Source: Burkholderia cepacia
GTDB lineage: Bacteria > Pseudomonadota > Gammaproteobacteria > Burkholderiales > Burkholderiaceae
Direction of reading: 5' to 3'
Assembly: GCF_001718835.1 (NCBI RefSeq)
Contig: NZ_CP013443.1
Location: 1,984,001-2,048,000, forward strand
DNA length: 64,000 nucleotides
A program made the position numbers and the translations under genes. How positions within the stretch are numbered: the stretch's first letter is position 1; every line of letters starts with the position of its first letter. Below are positions 7,766 to 14,878 of the stretch, in pieces. The notes below the pieces were generated by a model. That model did no database searches. It had not been told where the DNA came from and worked only from the letters and a program-made list of their open reading frames with translations.

Positions 7766-8488
7766 ATGGAAGCTTCGCCGGGACGTATTCTCGTCGTCGA
7801 AGACGACCCCATTACCCGCACGATGCTGGCACGCTACCTGGGCGACGCCGGCTTTGATCTCCTCACCAGCGGCAACGTCGCGCAAGCGCGCCAGGCGCTG
7901 CGCGCCGCGCCGGCCGACGTGCTGCTGCTGGACATCAACCTTCCCGACGGCGACGGCATCTCTCTTGCCCGCGAGCTGCGCGAGCACAGTACCGCCGGCA
8001 TCATCTTCGTGACGCAACGCGACGGCGACCTCGATCGCGTCCTCGGCCTGGAAACCGCCGGCGACGACTACATCACCAAGCCGATCCGGCTGCGCGAGCT
8101 GCTCGCCCGCGTGCGCGCCCTGTTGCGCCGGCAGCGGCTGTATCGCGAGATCGCTCCGGTCGATACGGTGCTGACTTTCGACCGCTGGCTGATCGACCTT
8201 CGGCGCCGTGAGCTGGCGCTGTCGGGCGGCGCCGTGCTGCCCCTGACCCCGCGCGAGTTCGATCTGCTGGCCGCGCTCGTGATGGTTCGCGGCGCGACGC
8301 TCACGCGCGAGTATCTGCTCGAAGTGGTCAGCAAGCGCGAGCGCGCGACGGACTCGCGTACCGTGGACACCTTGATCGCGCGACTGCGCCGCAAGATGTC
8401 CGACGACGCCGGCGGAATGCGCTGCCCGATCGGCACGGTCGCCGGAATCGGCTACCGGCTCGATGCCGCCGTGAATCGGGGCAGTTGA
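7766..8488 (+). CDS. OmpR/PhoB-family response regulator (TorR-like, 240 aa)
   Basis: Receiver domain at residues 8-118: acidic pair EDD near residue 12, phosphoacceptor Asp56 in LLLDINLPDGDG, a conserved Thr in FVTQRDG and Lys105 in YITKPIRLREL. Winged-helix DNA-binding domain at 140-235 with LTPREFDLLAAL, SRTVDTLIARLRRKM and a final GIGYRLD, as in OmpR-type regulators. The ATG at 7766 has AAGGAG. Its last 37 bases overlap the 3' end of the convergent hybrid kinase, the obvious partner. The TorR-like resemblance and the hybrid kinase with an HPt domain suggest a four-step phosphorelay. Target genes are unknown; the neighbouring reb-like operon is the natural guess. Confidence 0.92.
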   Translation: MEASPGRILVVEDDPITRTMLARYLGDAGFDLLTSGNVAQARQALRAAPADVLLLDINLPDGDGISLARELREHSTAGIIFVTQRDGDLDRVLGLETAGDDYITKPIRLRELLARVRALLRRQRLYREIAPVDTVLTFDRWLIDLRRRELALSGGAVLPLTPREFDLLAALVMVRGATLTREYLLEVVSKRERATDSRTVDTLIARLRRKMSDDAGGMRCPIGTVAGIGYRLDAAVNRGS

Positions 8489-10656
8489 CGACCGCATCGC
8501 GCCCCCCGCGCGTCGCGCGCGATTTTGCGCAGTGCTTCGAAGGCGTGTTCGAATTCGACGTCGAGCGCGATGAGGAGAACGGAAAGCTCCGATGCGTCGT
8601 TCCGATCGGCCGCCTGTTTCACTCGCTCGGCGAACCTCCTGAGTCTTACCAGCCCCAGTGCCGCCGCCGAGCTCGTCAGCCGGTGTGAAAGCGCTTTGAT
8701 TCGATCTGCGTTTTGCTCCGCGACGGCTTCGCCGAGGTCGTTCAGCAAACGTCGCCCGGCATGCCGGAACTGGTGCACGAGCCAGCCGACCGCGTCTGCG
8801 CCAAGCGCGTCGGCATGCTCGCTCAGACAAACGAGATCCACTGCTGCGTCCGTCGACCCGATCTCGCCTGAAGGCCGGGCCCGCGCGACAGCCGTGCCGC
8901 CCACGGTCTCGAGTACCCGGCGCAACGCGTCTCGCCGGATCGGCTTCGCCAGAACCGACGTGAAGACATCCGTCACGCCGGAGCTTTGCGCCTGAAGGAG
9001 ATCCGCCGTCAGCACGACAATCGGCATCTCCCCCCGCCCCTGAGCGCGCGCATTCTGTGCGCGTATGCGACGTGCAGTCTCGATACCGTCCACGCGCGGC
9101 ATATGAAGGTCCACGAATACGCCGTCGAAATGCTCGCGAGCGGTTTCCGCAACCGCAGCCTCTCCGCTGCTCACGGGCGTGGCATCGTGGCCCGCCTGAG
9201 CGAGAAGGCCGCAAATCACGATCTGATTGATCGGGTCGTCGTCGACGACGAGGAGCTTCAAGCGTCGCGACGGCGGTGACGCCGGTATGTCCCGCGGCGC
9301 CGCGACAATCGCCGCGGCCACCGGCACCACGACCTGGAACCGACTACCGATGCCCTGCTCGCTCGCCGCAGTGATCGTGCCGCCCAGCATGCCGACGACA
9401 CGCCGGCACACGGCCAAGCCCAAGCCTGCCCCGCCGAAGCGTCGTCCGATCGATTCGTCGACTTGAGTAAATTCGTCAAAGATCCGCGCCAGCATGTTTT
9501 CCGGGATACCTATCCCGGTGTCCTCGACGGTGATCTCCAGCTGCAACTCGTCCGCCGCGCTGCCCCGCATGGTCAACGAAACGCCGACGCGACCTCGCTC
9601 GGTAAACTTGACCGCATTGCTCAACAGATTCACCAGCACCTGGCGCAACCGTCCGGCATCGGCGTGCAACGCTTCCGGCACGTCACGATTGACGAGAACG
9701 TCGATGGTCGTCTGCCGGGCCAGCGCACGCGTGCGCATCAACTCGACGACGCTTTGAATCAGCTGCCGAGGATCGAAGTCGGCCGGAACCGGTTCATCAA
9801 CCACGACACCGAGGCGCACGTAATCGATAATGCTGTCGAGCAAGCCGGTCAGATGTTCGGCGCAATCTCGCGCAATCGCGACCTGGCGGCGCTGTATCGC
9901 ATCCAGTCGCGAACCTTCCAGCAGTTGCAGCACGCCGAGCACGCCATTCATGGGTATGCGTACCTCGTGACTGACTACGGCCAACAACCTTGTCTTGGCC
10001 TGGTCGGCTGCTTCGGCCACCTCCTTGGCGCGCCGCAGTTCCTCGCGTTGGCGGGTCTCGCTGCGCACACGGGCGAATTCCTGCCGGCGCATCCGCTCCG
10101 CACGCCAAACCTGTTGCAAGCCAACGGCAAGCGCGAAACCCATCGCAATCGACAGCGGATAGAGCAGCGGCGACATCGCCGCGCACCGCCACCGCAGGAT
10201 CGCGATGAGCCCGACTGCAAAGCTTGCGCCATTGATGGCGCTCGGCACGAAGCGCAGCGGCAGGACAGTCACGATCCCGAACAGCACGGTCTGCATGACC
10301 AGCAAATTCGACGGGCTCGCGACACCCTCGGCAATCGCCAGCACGTCGATTACGATTGCCCAAGCCAACAGCAAGCATTGGATCGTGGCGGCCTCTATCG
10401 GCCGACGCAACCGCAACAGCAGCCATGCCGACCACAGGACCGCCGCAAAGCGCAGGCCGAACTGAATGACTGACCCGAGCTCAAGTCCGGCCTGCGTGAT
10501 GTCGTTGAGCGCAAAAGACAGCGCGGCAATGACCGCCACCCATAATGTGGCGCGCGCCTGATACACGGTTTCCGACACGCGGCATCGGCGAAAGATCTGT
10601 TCGGTCTCGGCGTCGACAAATTCAGGAATTACGCCCCTCAGCGTGTCGGCAGTCAT
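8452..10656 (-). CDS. hybrid sensor histidine kinase, HisKA-HATPase-REC-HPt (734 aa)
   Basis: I chose the ATG at 10656; the frame extends upstream only through the IS630 end. Residues 35-185 contain about five or six hydrophobic segments with short loops, so it senses in the membrane and has no large periplasmic domain. The phosphorylation site is His230 in VVSHEVRIPMNG, the N box is NLLSNAVKFT (343-352), and the ATP lid motifs are DTGIGIP and GGAGLGLAV. The receiver has Asp516 in VFVDLHMPRVDG and KPIRRDAL; the C-terminal HPt has His658 in LSHRLTSSAAALG. It runs towards the response regulator and overlaps its 3' end by 37 bp. An IS630-family element sits 13 bp upstream of its start, so its native promoter is probably lost or replaced. 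Confidence 0.9.
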   Translation of the reverse strand: MTADTLRGVIPEFVDAETEQIFRRCRVSETVYQARATLWVAVIAALSFALNDITQAGLELGSVIQFGLRFAAVLWSAWLLLRLRRPIEAATIQCLLLAWAIVIDVLAIAEGVASPSNLLVMQTVLFGIVTVLPLRFVPSAINGASFAVGLIAILRWRCAAMSPLLYPLSIAMGFALAVGLQQVWRAERMRRQEFARVRSETRQREELRRAKEVAEAADQAKTRLLAVVSHEVRIPMNGVLGVLQLLEGSRLDAIQRRQVAIARDCAEHLTGLLDSIIDYVRLGVVVDEPVPADFDPRQLIQSVVELMRTRALARQTTIDVLVNRDVPEALHADAGRLRQVLVNLLSNAVKFTERGRVGVSLTMRGSAADELQLEITVEDTGIGIPENMLARIFDEFTQVDESIGRRFGGAGLGLAVCRRVVGMLGGTITAASEQGIGSRFQVVVPVAAAIVAAPRDIPASPPSRRLKLLVVDDDPINQIVICGLLAQAGHDATPVSSGEAAVAETAREHFDGVFVDLHMPRVDGIETARRIRAQNARAQGRGEMPIVVLTADLLQAQSSGVTDVFTSVLAKPIRRDALRRVLETVGGTAVARARPSGEIGSTDAAVDLVCLSEHADALGADAVGWLVHQFRHAGRRLLNDLGEAVAEQNADRIKALSHRLTSSAAALGLVRLRRFAERVKQAADRNDASELSVLLIALDVEFEHAFEALRKIARDARGARCGRQLPRFTAASSR

Positions 10657-10670
10657 AGTTGTTCTGGTTA

Positions 10671-11786
10671 TTGATTCGAAATAGTTGATCTTGATATCGG
10701 GAAATCGCCCCTCATGTGAAGGACATGAAAAACGAGACATGAGATCGCTTCCTCGTGAGGCACGTGAAGAGCGGCGTCGGCAGGTGATCAGCCTGCGCAA
10801 GCGCGGCTGGACCTATGACGAAATTGCCGACCATACGGACCTGTCCCGTACGGGGGTGTTCGACATCTGCAAGCGGTATGCGCTCGATGGCGCGACGGCC
10901 CTGCGCGACAAACCCAGTGGGCGCGCGGTGAATCGAGGTCGTGCGCTGACGGAGCAACAGGAAGCCGACATTCGCGTGCTGCTGCGCGACCAGATGCCGG
11001 ACCAGTTGAAGATGTCGTTCGCGTTGTGGACACGACATGCCGTGCGGGAATTGATCCGGCAGCGATGCGGTTTGACGCTGACGTTGCAGGGTGTCGGCCT
11101 GTATCTGGCGCGCTGGGGCTTCACGCCGCAAAAGCCGATGAAGCGAGCCTACGAGCAGCGACCGGAGGCGGTCCAGACGTGGCTGAACGAGACGTATCCG
11201 GAGATTGCGCGCCGGGCAAAAGCCGAAGGCGCGGAAATCCAGTGGGGCGACGAAACGGGACTGCGTTCGGATGACGTACGAGGCCGTTCCTATGCGCCGA
11301 TCGGCAAGACACCCGAACGGCGCGTGGCGAGCCGACGCGAAGGCCTGCCGGTGATGTCGACCGTGACGAATCGCGGTCAGGTGTGCTGGAAAGTCTTCGA
11401 GGGAGCGATGAACGCCGACATCCTGCTCGATTTCCTGAAGCGGCTGATCAAGGACATGCGCAGCAAGAAGGTGTTTCTGATTCTCGACAACCTGAAGGTT
11501 CATCACGCCAAGCCGGTCAATGCGTGGCTGGCCGAGCACGTCGACGAGATCGAAGTGTTCTACCTGCCGTCGTACAGCCCGGAGCTGAATCCCGACGAGA
11601 TGCTCAACGCTGACCTGAAGGCGAACGTGACGAAACAGGCTCCGGCGCGGACCAAGGGACATCTCAAGAAAGCGGTCGTCAGCCATTTGCGTCGTCTCCA
11701 GAAATCACCACGGCGTGTCGCTCGCTATTTCATGCATAGACCCATCCGCTATGCGGCCTGATTCAAGTTCATGCATTTCTGATCAA
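10671..11786 (+). mobile_element. IS630-family insertion sequence (1,116 bp)
   Basis: The element is bounded by imperfect terminal inverted repeats of about 25 bp: the left end reads TTGATTCGAAAT and continues to TGATCTTGA, and the right end read in reverse gives TTGATCAGAAAT and continues to TGAACTTGA. It is flanked by TA at 10669-10670 and 11787-11788, the dinucleotide target duplicated by IS630/Tc1-type elements. It carries one full-length transposase gene in plus orientation and appears intact. It lies between the hybrid kinase and an integrase remnant. Confidence 0.85.
10739..11761 (+). CDS. IS630-family transposase (340 aa)
   Basis: A complete DDE transposase. The N-terminal helix-turn-helix (RRRQVISLRKRGWTYDEIAD, then LSRTGVFDICKRY) is followed by a winged-helix segment ending in LARWGFTPQKPMKRAYEQ. 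The catalytic triad is visible as WGDETG, LILDNLKVHH and YSPELNPDEML, the IS630 pattern. I start it at ATG 10739, which begins the protein at MRSLPREAREERRRQ; an in-frame ATG at 10685 within the left terminal repeat would add 18 residues. No frameshift or truncation is seen, so it is probably active. Confidence 0.9.
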   Translation: MRSLPREAREERRRQVISLRKRGWTYDEIADHTDLSRTGVFDICKRYALDGATALRDKPSGRAVNRGRALTEQQEADIRVLLRDQMPDQLKMSFALWTRHAVRELIRQRCGLTLTLQGVGLYLARWGFTPQKPMKRAYEQRPEAVQTWLNETYPEIARRAKAEGAEIQWGDETGLRSDDVRGRSYAPIGKTPERRVASRREGLPVMSTVTNRGQVCWKVFEGAMNADILLDFLKRLIKDMRSKKVFLILDNLKVHHAKPVNAWLAEHVDEIEVFYLPSYSPELNPDEMLNADLKANVTKQAPARTKGHLKKAVVSHLRRLQKSPRRVARYFMHRPIRYAA

Positions 11787-11788
11787 TA

Positions 11789-11998
11789 AGCATTACCCGT
11801 TGGATAATCGGGTTGGGCTGGTCAGCTTGAATTTTAGACGCTGGAATAATCGATAGCAGTATTCGTTTTAGAAATCAAAGGACCGCGATCCAATAACATC
11901 GCGAAAGCCGCGACACGACCGATTTATCAAGCCAAATTCGGGAAGAAGCGATATAGGGAAATCTGGAATGGAAAATTGAAGGTCGGACATTTATACAT
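11789..11998. other. AT-richer gap between IS630 and integrase remnant
   Basis: A stretch clearly less GC-rich than the backbone, with no recognised gene. A plus-strand frame is open from about 11899 to a TAG near 12018 (reading ...IYQAKFGKKRYREIWNGKLKVGH...), which might be decayed coding sequence joined to the integrase fragment, but I cannot identify it. A small inverted repeat CCCGTT..GATAATCGGG occurs near 11797-11811. Confidence 0.35.
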
Positions 11999-12180
11999 TT
12001 GCTTTATAACGGGTCTGTAGCGAAAAATGACTGGTGTGATAAGCGCTTAAAGACAGTCACGGGCGGTACGGTTCTCCGGGAACTGACGATTCTTCGCTCA
12101 GTGATCCGCGCTGCGCGTTCCGATTGGGGTGTTCAGCTTGCGGAAGATCCGATGAAGTTTGTCCGCAAGCCGAAGGACAA
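11999..12180 (+). pseudogene. tyrosine recombinase (phage-type integrase) fragment, cut by IS3 element
   Basis: The translated stretch (DKRLKTVTGGTVLRELTILR followed by SVIRAARSDWGV...NPM-like EDPMKFVRKP) is the core-binding region of a phage-type integrase; compare the family's 'RL..VS..TVNREL..L..VF..A..EWG....ENP...VRKP'. The N-terminal part and the entire catalytic domain are missing. The frame runs directly into the left end of the IS3-family element at 12181. No valid start or ribosome-binding site. It is the remains of the integrase of a genomic island or prophage, consistent with the accessory reb-like block to its left. Confidence 0.7.
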
Positions 12181-12246
12181 TGAGCTTGCCCCCGAAAAAC
12201 GAATCCCTTGCTGAGCGTTTAAACTCAAGCAAGGAGAGTCAAGAAG

Positions 12247-12540
12247 ATGAACAAGACGAAACGAGCGCGCTACACGCTCGAATTCAAGCTGGAAGCCGTT
12301 CGGCTGGTCAAGGCAGGCCAGAGCGTTGCGGCGGTGGCCGCGACGCTGGACGTGCCGGCGCAATCGATTTCCAACTGGTTCAAAGCTGAACAGGAAGGCA
12401 AGCTCGGAGGAGCTGGCACGAAGCCGGTAAGCCCGGAGCAGATGGAGTTGTCGAGGCTTCGTGCCGAAGTGGCGCGGCTGAAGATGGAGCGCGACATCCT
12501 AAAAAAGGCCTGTGCGTACTTCGCGAAGGACTCAACGTGA
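12247..12540 (+). CDS. IS3-family transposase OrfA (97 aa)
   Basis: Helix-turn-helix DNA-binding subunit: residues 8-45 (YTLEFKLEAVRLVKAGQSVA then AATLDVPAQSISNWFK) give the IS3 OrfA HTH. A leucine-zipper-like helix follows at 63-85 (MELSRLRAEVARLKMERDIL), ending in KKACAYFAKDST. AGGAGAG is upstream of the ATG. The A-AAA-AAG heptamer at codons 85-87 allows -1 frameshifting into orfB to give the OrfAB transposase. Its stop overlaps the annotated orfB GTG by two bases. Confidence 0.92.
   Translation: MNKTKRARYTLEFKLEAVRLVKAGQSVAAVAATLDVPAQSISNWFKAEQEGKLGGAGTKPVSPEQMELSRLRAEVARLKMERDILKKACAYFAKDST
12501..12507 (+). promoter_or_regulatory. programmed -1 frameshift site A_AAA_AAG
   Basis: Six A followed by G, in the orfA frame as ctA AAA AAG, is the canonical slippery heptamer of IS3-family elements. 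It lies about 30 bases before the orfA stop and upstream of the region where the orfB frame is open, exactly where OrfAB fusion requires it. Confidence 0.75.
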
Positions 12541-13427
12541 AGTACGCCTTCATCGAACGCAATCGCCGTCACTGGCCGATTTCGGTGTTATGCGAGGTTC
12601 TGGAAGTCAGCCCCAGCGGCTTTCACCAGCGACGGCAACGTGTCGCCCAGGACAAGCCGCAGCGCAGCCGCGTGAGTGACGATGCACTGCTGGCGCACAT
12701 CAAGGCGATTCACGCGGAAGTGAAAGGCGAATACGGCTGGCCGCGCATGTGGAAAGAACTGGTTGCGCGCGGCGTACGCGTGGGTAAGGAGCGCGTTCGC
12801 AAGCTGATGGTGCAGCATGGCGTGCGTGCTCGGCACAAGCGCAAGTACATCGCGACGACGAACTCGAATCATGGCCTGCCGGTCGCGCCGAATCTGCTCG
12901 AGCGCAACTTCACGGCGCTGGTGCCGAATCAGGTCTGGACGAGCGACATCACCTACTTGGCGACGGCTGAAGGCTGGTTGTACCTGGCCGTCGTCATCGA
13001 CCTGTTTAGCCGGCAGGTGGTGGGCTGGTCGATGCAGCCGCATATGAAGGCCGAGCTGGTCACGGATGCGCTGCGCATGGCGTGGTTCCGACGCCGTCCC
13101 GACGCCGGCGTGATTGTGCATAGCGACCGTGGCAGCCAGTATTGCAGCGGGCTCTTCCAGGACACGCTCAAGGCGTACGGCATGCGTTCGTCGATGAGTC
13201 GGCGCGGCGATTGTTGGGATAATGCGCCGACCGAAAGCCTGTGGGGTTCGCTGAAGGTGGCGCGGCTGCACGGCCGGCACTTTGCGACGCGACGTGCGGC
13301 AATGGACGAAGTCATCGACTGGCTCGGCTTCTACAATGCCCGTCGACTCCATTCGACATTGAACTACGTCAGCCCCGTGACGTTCGAGAAGAACTGGGCC
13401 GCCGCTCAGCAAGGGCAAGCGGCCTGA
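12537..13427 (+). CDS. IS3-family transposase OrfB, rve-type DDE integrase (296 aa)
   Basis: Carries the HTH_21-type region (LLAHIKAIHAEVKGEYGWPR, RVRKLMVQHGVRARHKRKY) and the retroviral-integrase core with the catalytic acids in VWTSDITYLAT, VIVHSDRGSQY and DNAPTESLWGSLK. The C-terminus RRLHSTLNYVSPVTFEKNW is typical of OrfB. Most likely produced as the OrfAB fusion through the upstream slippery site; the GTG at 12537 may allow a small amount of free OrfB. Full length and intact. Confidence 0.93.
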   Translation: MKYAFIERNRRHWPISVLCEVLEVSPSGFHQRRQRVAQDKPQRSRVSDDALLAHIKAIHAEVKGEYGWPRMWKELVARGVRVGKERVRKLMVQHGVRARHKRKYIATTNSNHGLPVAPNLLERNFTALVPNQVWTSDITYLATAEGWLYLAVVIDLFSRQVVGWSMQPHMKAELVTDALRMAWFRRRPDAGVIVHSDRGSQYCSGLFQDTLKAYGMRSSMSRRGDCWDNAPTESLWGSLKVARLHGRHFATRRAAMDEVIDWLGFYNARRLHSTLNYVSPVTFEKNWAAAQQGQAA

Positions 13428-13467
13428 TTGCCTCGGCTATGGGATTCGTGAAACAGGGGCAAGGTCA

Positions 13468-13728
13468 CCGGTCCGAAAACACCCGAACGAGCTCCTTCGC
13501 AAGCCTGAGCAACGAAGCTTCGTCCTTGCTTGCGAAGCGCGACACGTGCTGCATGACTTCTGCATCGTCAATGTCGTGCGTGTACAAGCCAACGCCGAAA
13601 TGCTCGCGAACACTTGTCGTAAAAAATCAATTCCGGTCAGCTTTCCTACCACACTCTACGGACAGGCGTGCAGCGTCGATGCTTGCATTCGTAACGCCAA
13701 ACAACCGCGAACTTTTGATCTTTAGCAT
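13468..13728 (-). pseudogene. broken unidentified gene, truncated by IS3 and interrupted by a TGA
   Basis: Read on the minus strand from an ATG at 13728 (GGGAGC just upstream), the frame gives MLKIKSSRLFGVTNASIDAA...CGRKADRN, then a TGA, then continues in the same frame as FFTTSVREHFGVGLYTHDID...HVSRFASKDEASLLRLAKEL, running into the IS3 right end at 13467. The second half looks like genuine coding sequence (amphipathic, no rare composition). I do not recognise the family. The remaining 3' part of the gene is absent, in line with the missing target duplication of the IS3 element. A minus-strand terminator hairpin lies just upstream of this start. Confidence 0.45.
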
Positions 13729-13783
13729 GCGCTCCCGGTGAAGCCAACGGCGGGTGTCCGACGAGAGAGTACTTCGCCCAAAG

Positions 13784-13821
13784 TGAAAAAGCCCATACCG
13801 GCAATCTGCCAATATGGGCTT
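13784..13821 (-). terminator. rho-independent terminator (minus strand)
   Basis: A 9-bp perfect stem AAGCCCATA / TATGGGCTT (13789-13797 with 13813-13821) encloses a second small stem GGCA-ATC-TGCC. Read on the minus strand the stem is followed by TTTTTC, a typical terminator tail. It would stop transcription arriving from the right, where the IS5-type element now lies, so it is probably the terminator of a gene lost or displaced by that insertion. Confidence 0.55.
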
Positions 13822-13853
13822 CGGGGTTCACAAAGCGCCCCTTAGAGGCCAGT

Positions 13854-14323
13854 TCAAAAATCCTGCTCAGCACGGCTGAAGATGTTCCAACAGACGAGCG
13901 AGCAGCCGAGTTTGAGGAACGCTTCGTGAATGTCCGCGCGACGATCGAAGCGAATGCGTAGACGCCGGAAATTGTGGAGCCAAGAGTGAGTGCGTTCGAC
14001 GACCCAACGATACGTGCCGAGTCCGCTACCGTGTTCGGTTCGACGCTTTGCGATCACGGGCTTGATGCCGCGTTCGCGCAGCGCACGCCGGTGTCGTTTG
14101 GAATCGTAGCCACGGTCGGCATAGACAATGCCGGGTTTCTGAAGCGGTCGGCCACGCACGCCTCGAATCGGTGGAATCGAGTCGACGAGCGGCAGCAGTT
14201 GCGTGACGTCGTTGGCGTTTGCGCCGGTCAGGATTGCGACGACGGGAATGCCGTTAGCGTCTACGAGGATGTGATGCTTGGAACCCGGACGCGCGCGATC
14301 CGTGGGGTTCGGGCCAGTTTTTC
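13854..14323 (-). CDS. IS5/IS427-type transposase, second frame (OrfB, catalytic part)
   Basis: The second frame takes over at the A5 run (minus strand; T5 at 14318-14322) with RKTGPNPTDRARPGSKHHIL and carries the remaining DDE elements: VAILTGANANDVTQ, GIVYADRGYDSKRHR with the second Asp, and YRWVVERTHSWLHNFRRLRI with the catalytic Glu. The end is FLKLGCSLVCWNIF. There is no good start codon in this frame at the junction, so it is made only as a fusion with OrfA. The coordinate of the junction is approximate. Confidence 0.75.
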
Positions 14324-14671
14324 GCCCGCCCCAACAGCGCGTATCGACGATGAATCGACCGCTGCATATGAGAGGTCGAGCTGGCCCGCCGCACGCAGCT
14401 TGTCGAGCAGCAATTCGTGCAGCCGATCCCACACGCCAGCCTTCTGCCAGTCGTCCAGTCGACGCCAGCAAGTCGCACCCGAGCCGAAGCCGAGCCGGGT
14501 CGGCAAGTGGTTCCAACGGATGCCTGTCCTGAGCACGAACAGGATGCCGTTGAGCGCCACGCGATCCGGCACACGCGGACGCCCCGGATCGCTCTTCGCG
14601 CGAGGCTTCACGACAGGCAGCAAGGGTTCGATCAGTTTCCACAGCTCGTCGTCAATGATCGGCGCTTCCAT
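14261..14671 (-). CDS. IS5/IS427-type transposase, first frame (OrfA, 136 aa)
   Basis: Starts MEAPIIDDELWKLIEPLLPV and contains the DUF4096-type N-terminal region (RPRVPDRVALNGILFVLRTG, WNHLPTRLGFGSGATCWRRL) followed by LDLSYAAVDSSSIRAVGAG, which includes the first catalytic Asp. After the GAG the frame turns to non-homologous sequence and stops, while the adjacent frame continues the transposase. This is the normal IS427 arrangement, with fusion made by frameshifting near the T5 run (A5 on the coding strand) at 14318-14322. Confidence 0.85.
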   Translation of the reverse strand: MEAPIIDDELWKLIEPLLPVVKPRAKSDPGRPRVPDRVALNGILFVLRTGIRWNHLPTRLGFGSGATCWRRLDDWQKAGVWDRLHELLLDKLRAAGQLDLSYAAVDSSSIRAVGAGEKLARTPRIARVRVPSITSS

Positions 14672-14807
14672 CCTTGGCCCACGTTGTTCCGGTGCCCAAG
14701 GTTAACAAATCGCCGAGGAAGTAAACAGCCCCCTCACGGGGAATTTGAACTGGCCTCTTACATGCTCTGTCGTGCGCTCGCTAAGAAAGCGTCACCGGAA
14801 AGTCGCC

Positions 14808-14867
14808 TGTCCCAACGGGACAATTCCGTGGGACAATCCGGGACACATGAACGGTGGCCTTGGGACA
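14808..14867. repeat. cluster of GGGACA repeats including TGTCCC-AAC-GGGACA palindrome
   Basis: TGTCCC (14808-14813) and GGGACA (14817-14822) form a perfect inverted repeat with a 3-bp spacer. Further GGGACA copies follow at 14830-14835, 14840-14845 and 14862-14867. All lie in the 118 bp between the IS5-type element and the ybiT stop. Such spacing resembles an upstream activator binding array, but I cannot name the binding protein and no gene start lies directly downstream on either strand. Confidence 0.5.
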
Positions 14868-14878
14868 AACGGCAGACC

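Larger units (their letters stand above)
12181..13467 (+). mobile_element. IS3-family insertion sequence (1,287 bp)
   Basis: Ends are defined by 27-bp imperfect inverted repeats: left TGAGCTTGCCCCCG...ACGAATCCC at 12181-12207; right end reversed gives TGACCTTGCCCCTG...ACGAATCCC, ending at 13467. TG/CA termini and size fit IS3. It carries orfA and orfB with a slippery heptamer between them. The flanks (ACAA on the left, CCGG on the right) are not duplicated, so the element has lost one original flank, most simply by recombination between two IS copies or an adjacent deletion. Confidence 0.88.
13845..14757 (-). mobile_element. IS5-family (IS427-like) insertion sequence (913 bp)
   Basis: Both ends begin GAGGCCAGTTCAAA as perfect inverted repeats (13845 rightwards, 14757 leftwards). 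The element is flanked by TTA at 13842-13844 and 14758-14760, a three-base TNA-type target duplication. It encodes a two-frame transposase on the minus strand. Size, ends and the split reading frame fit the IS427 group of IS5. The intact duplication shows a simple, probably recent, insertion. Confidence 0.85.

Noticed and set aside
14808..14867. GGGACA repeats as a CRISPR array
   Set aside because: Units are 6 bp with irregular spacing; no repeat-spacer structure.
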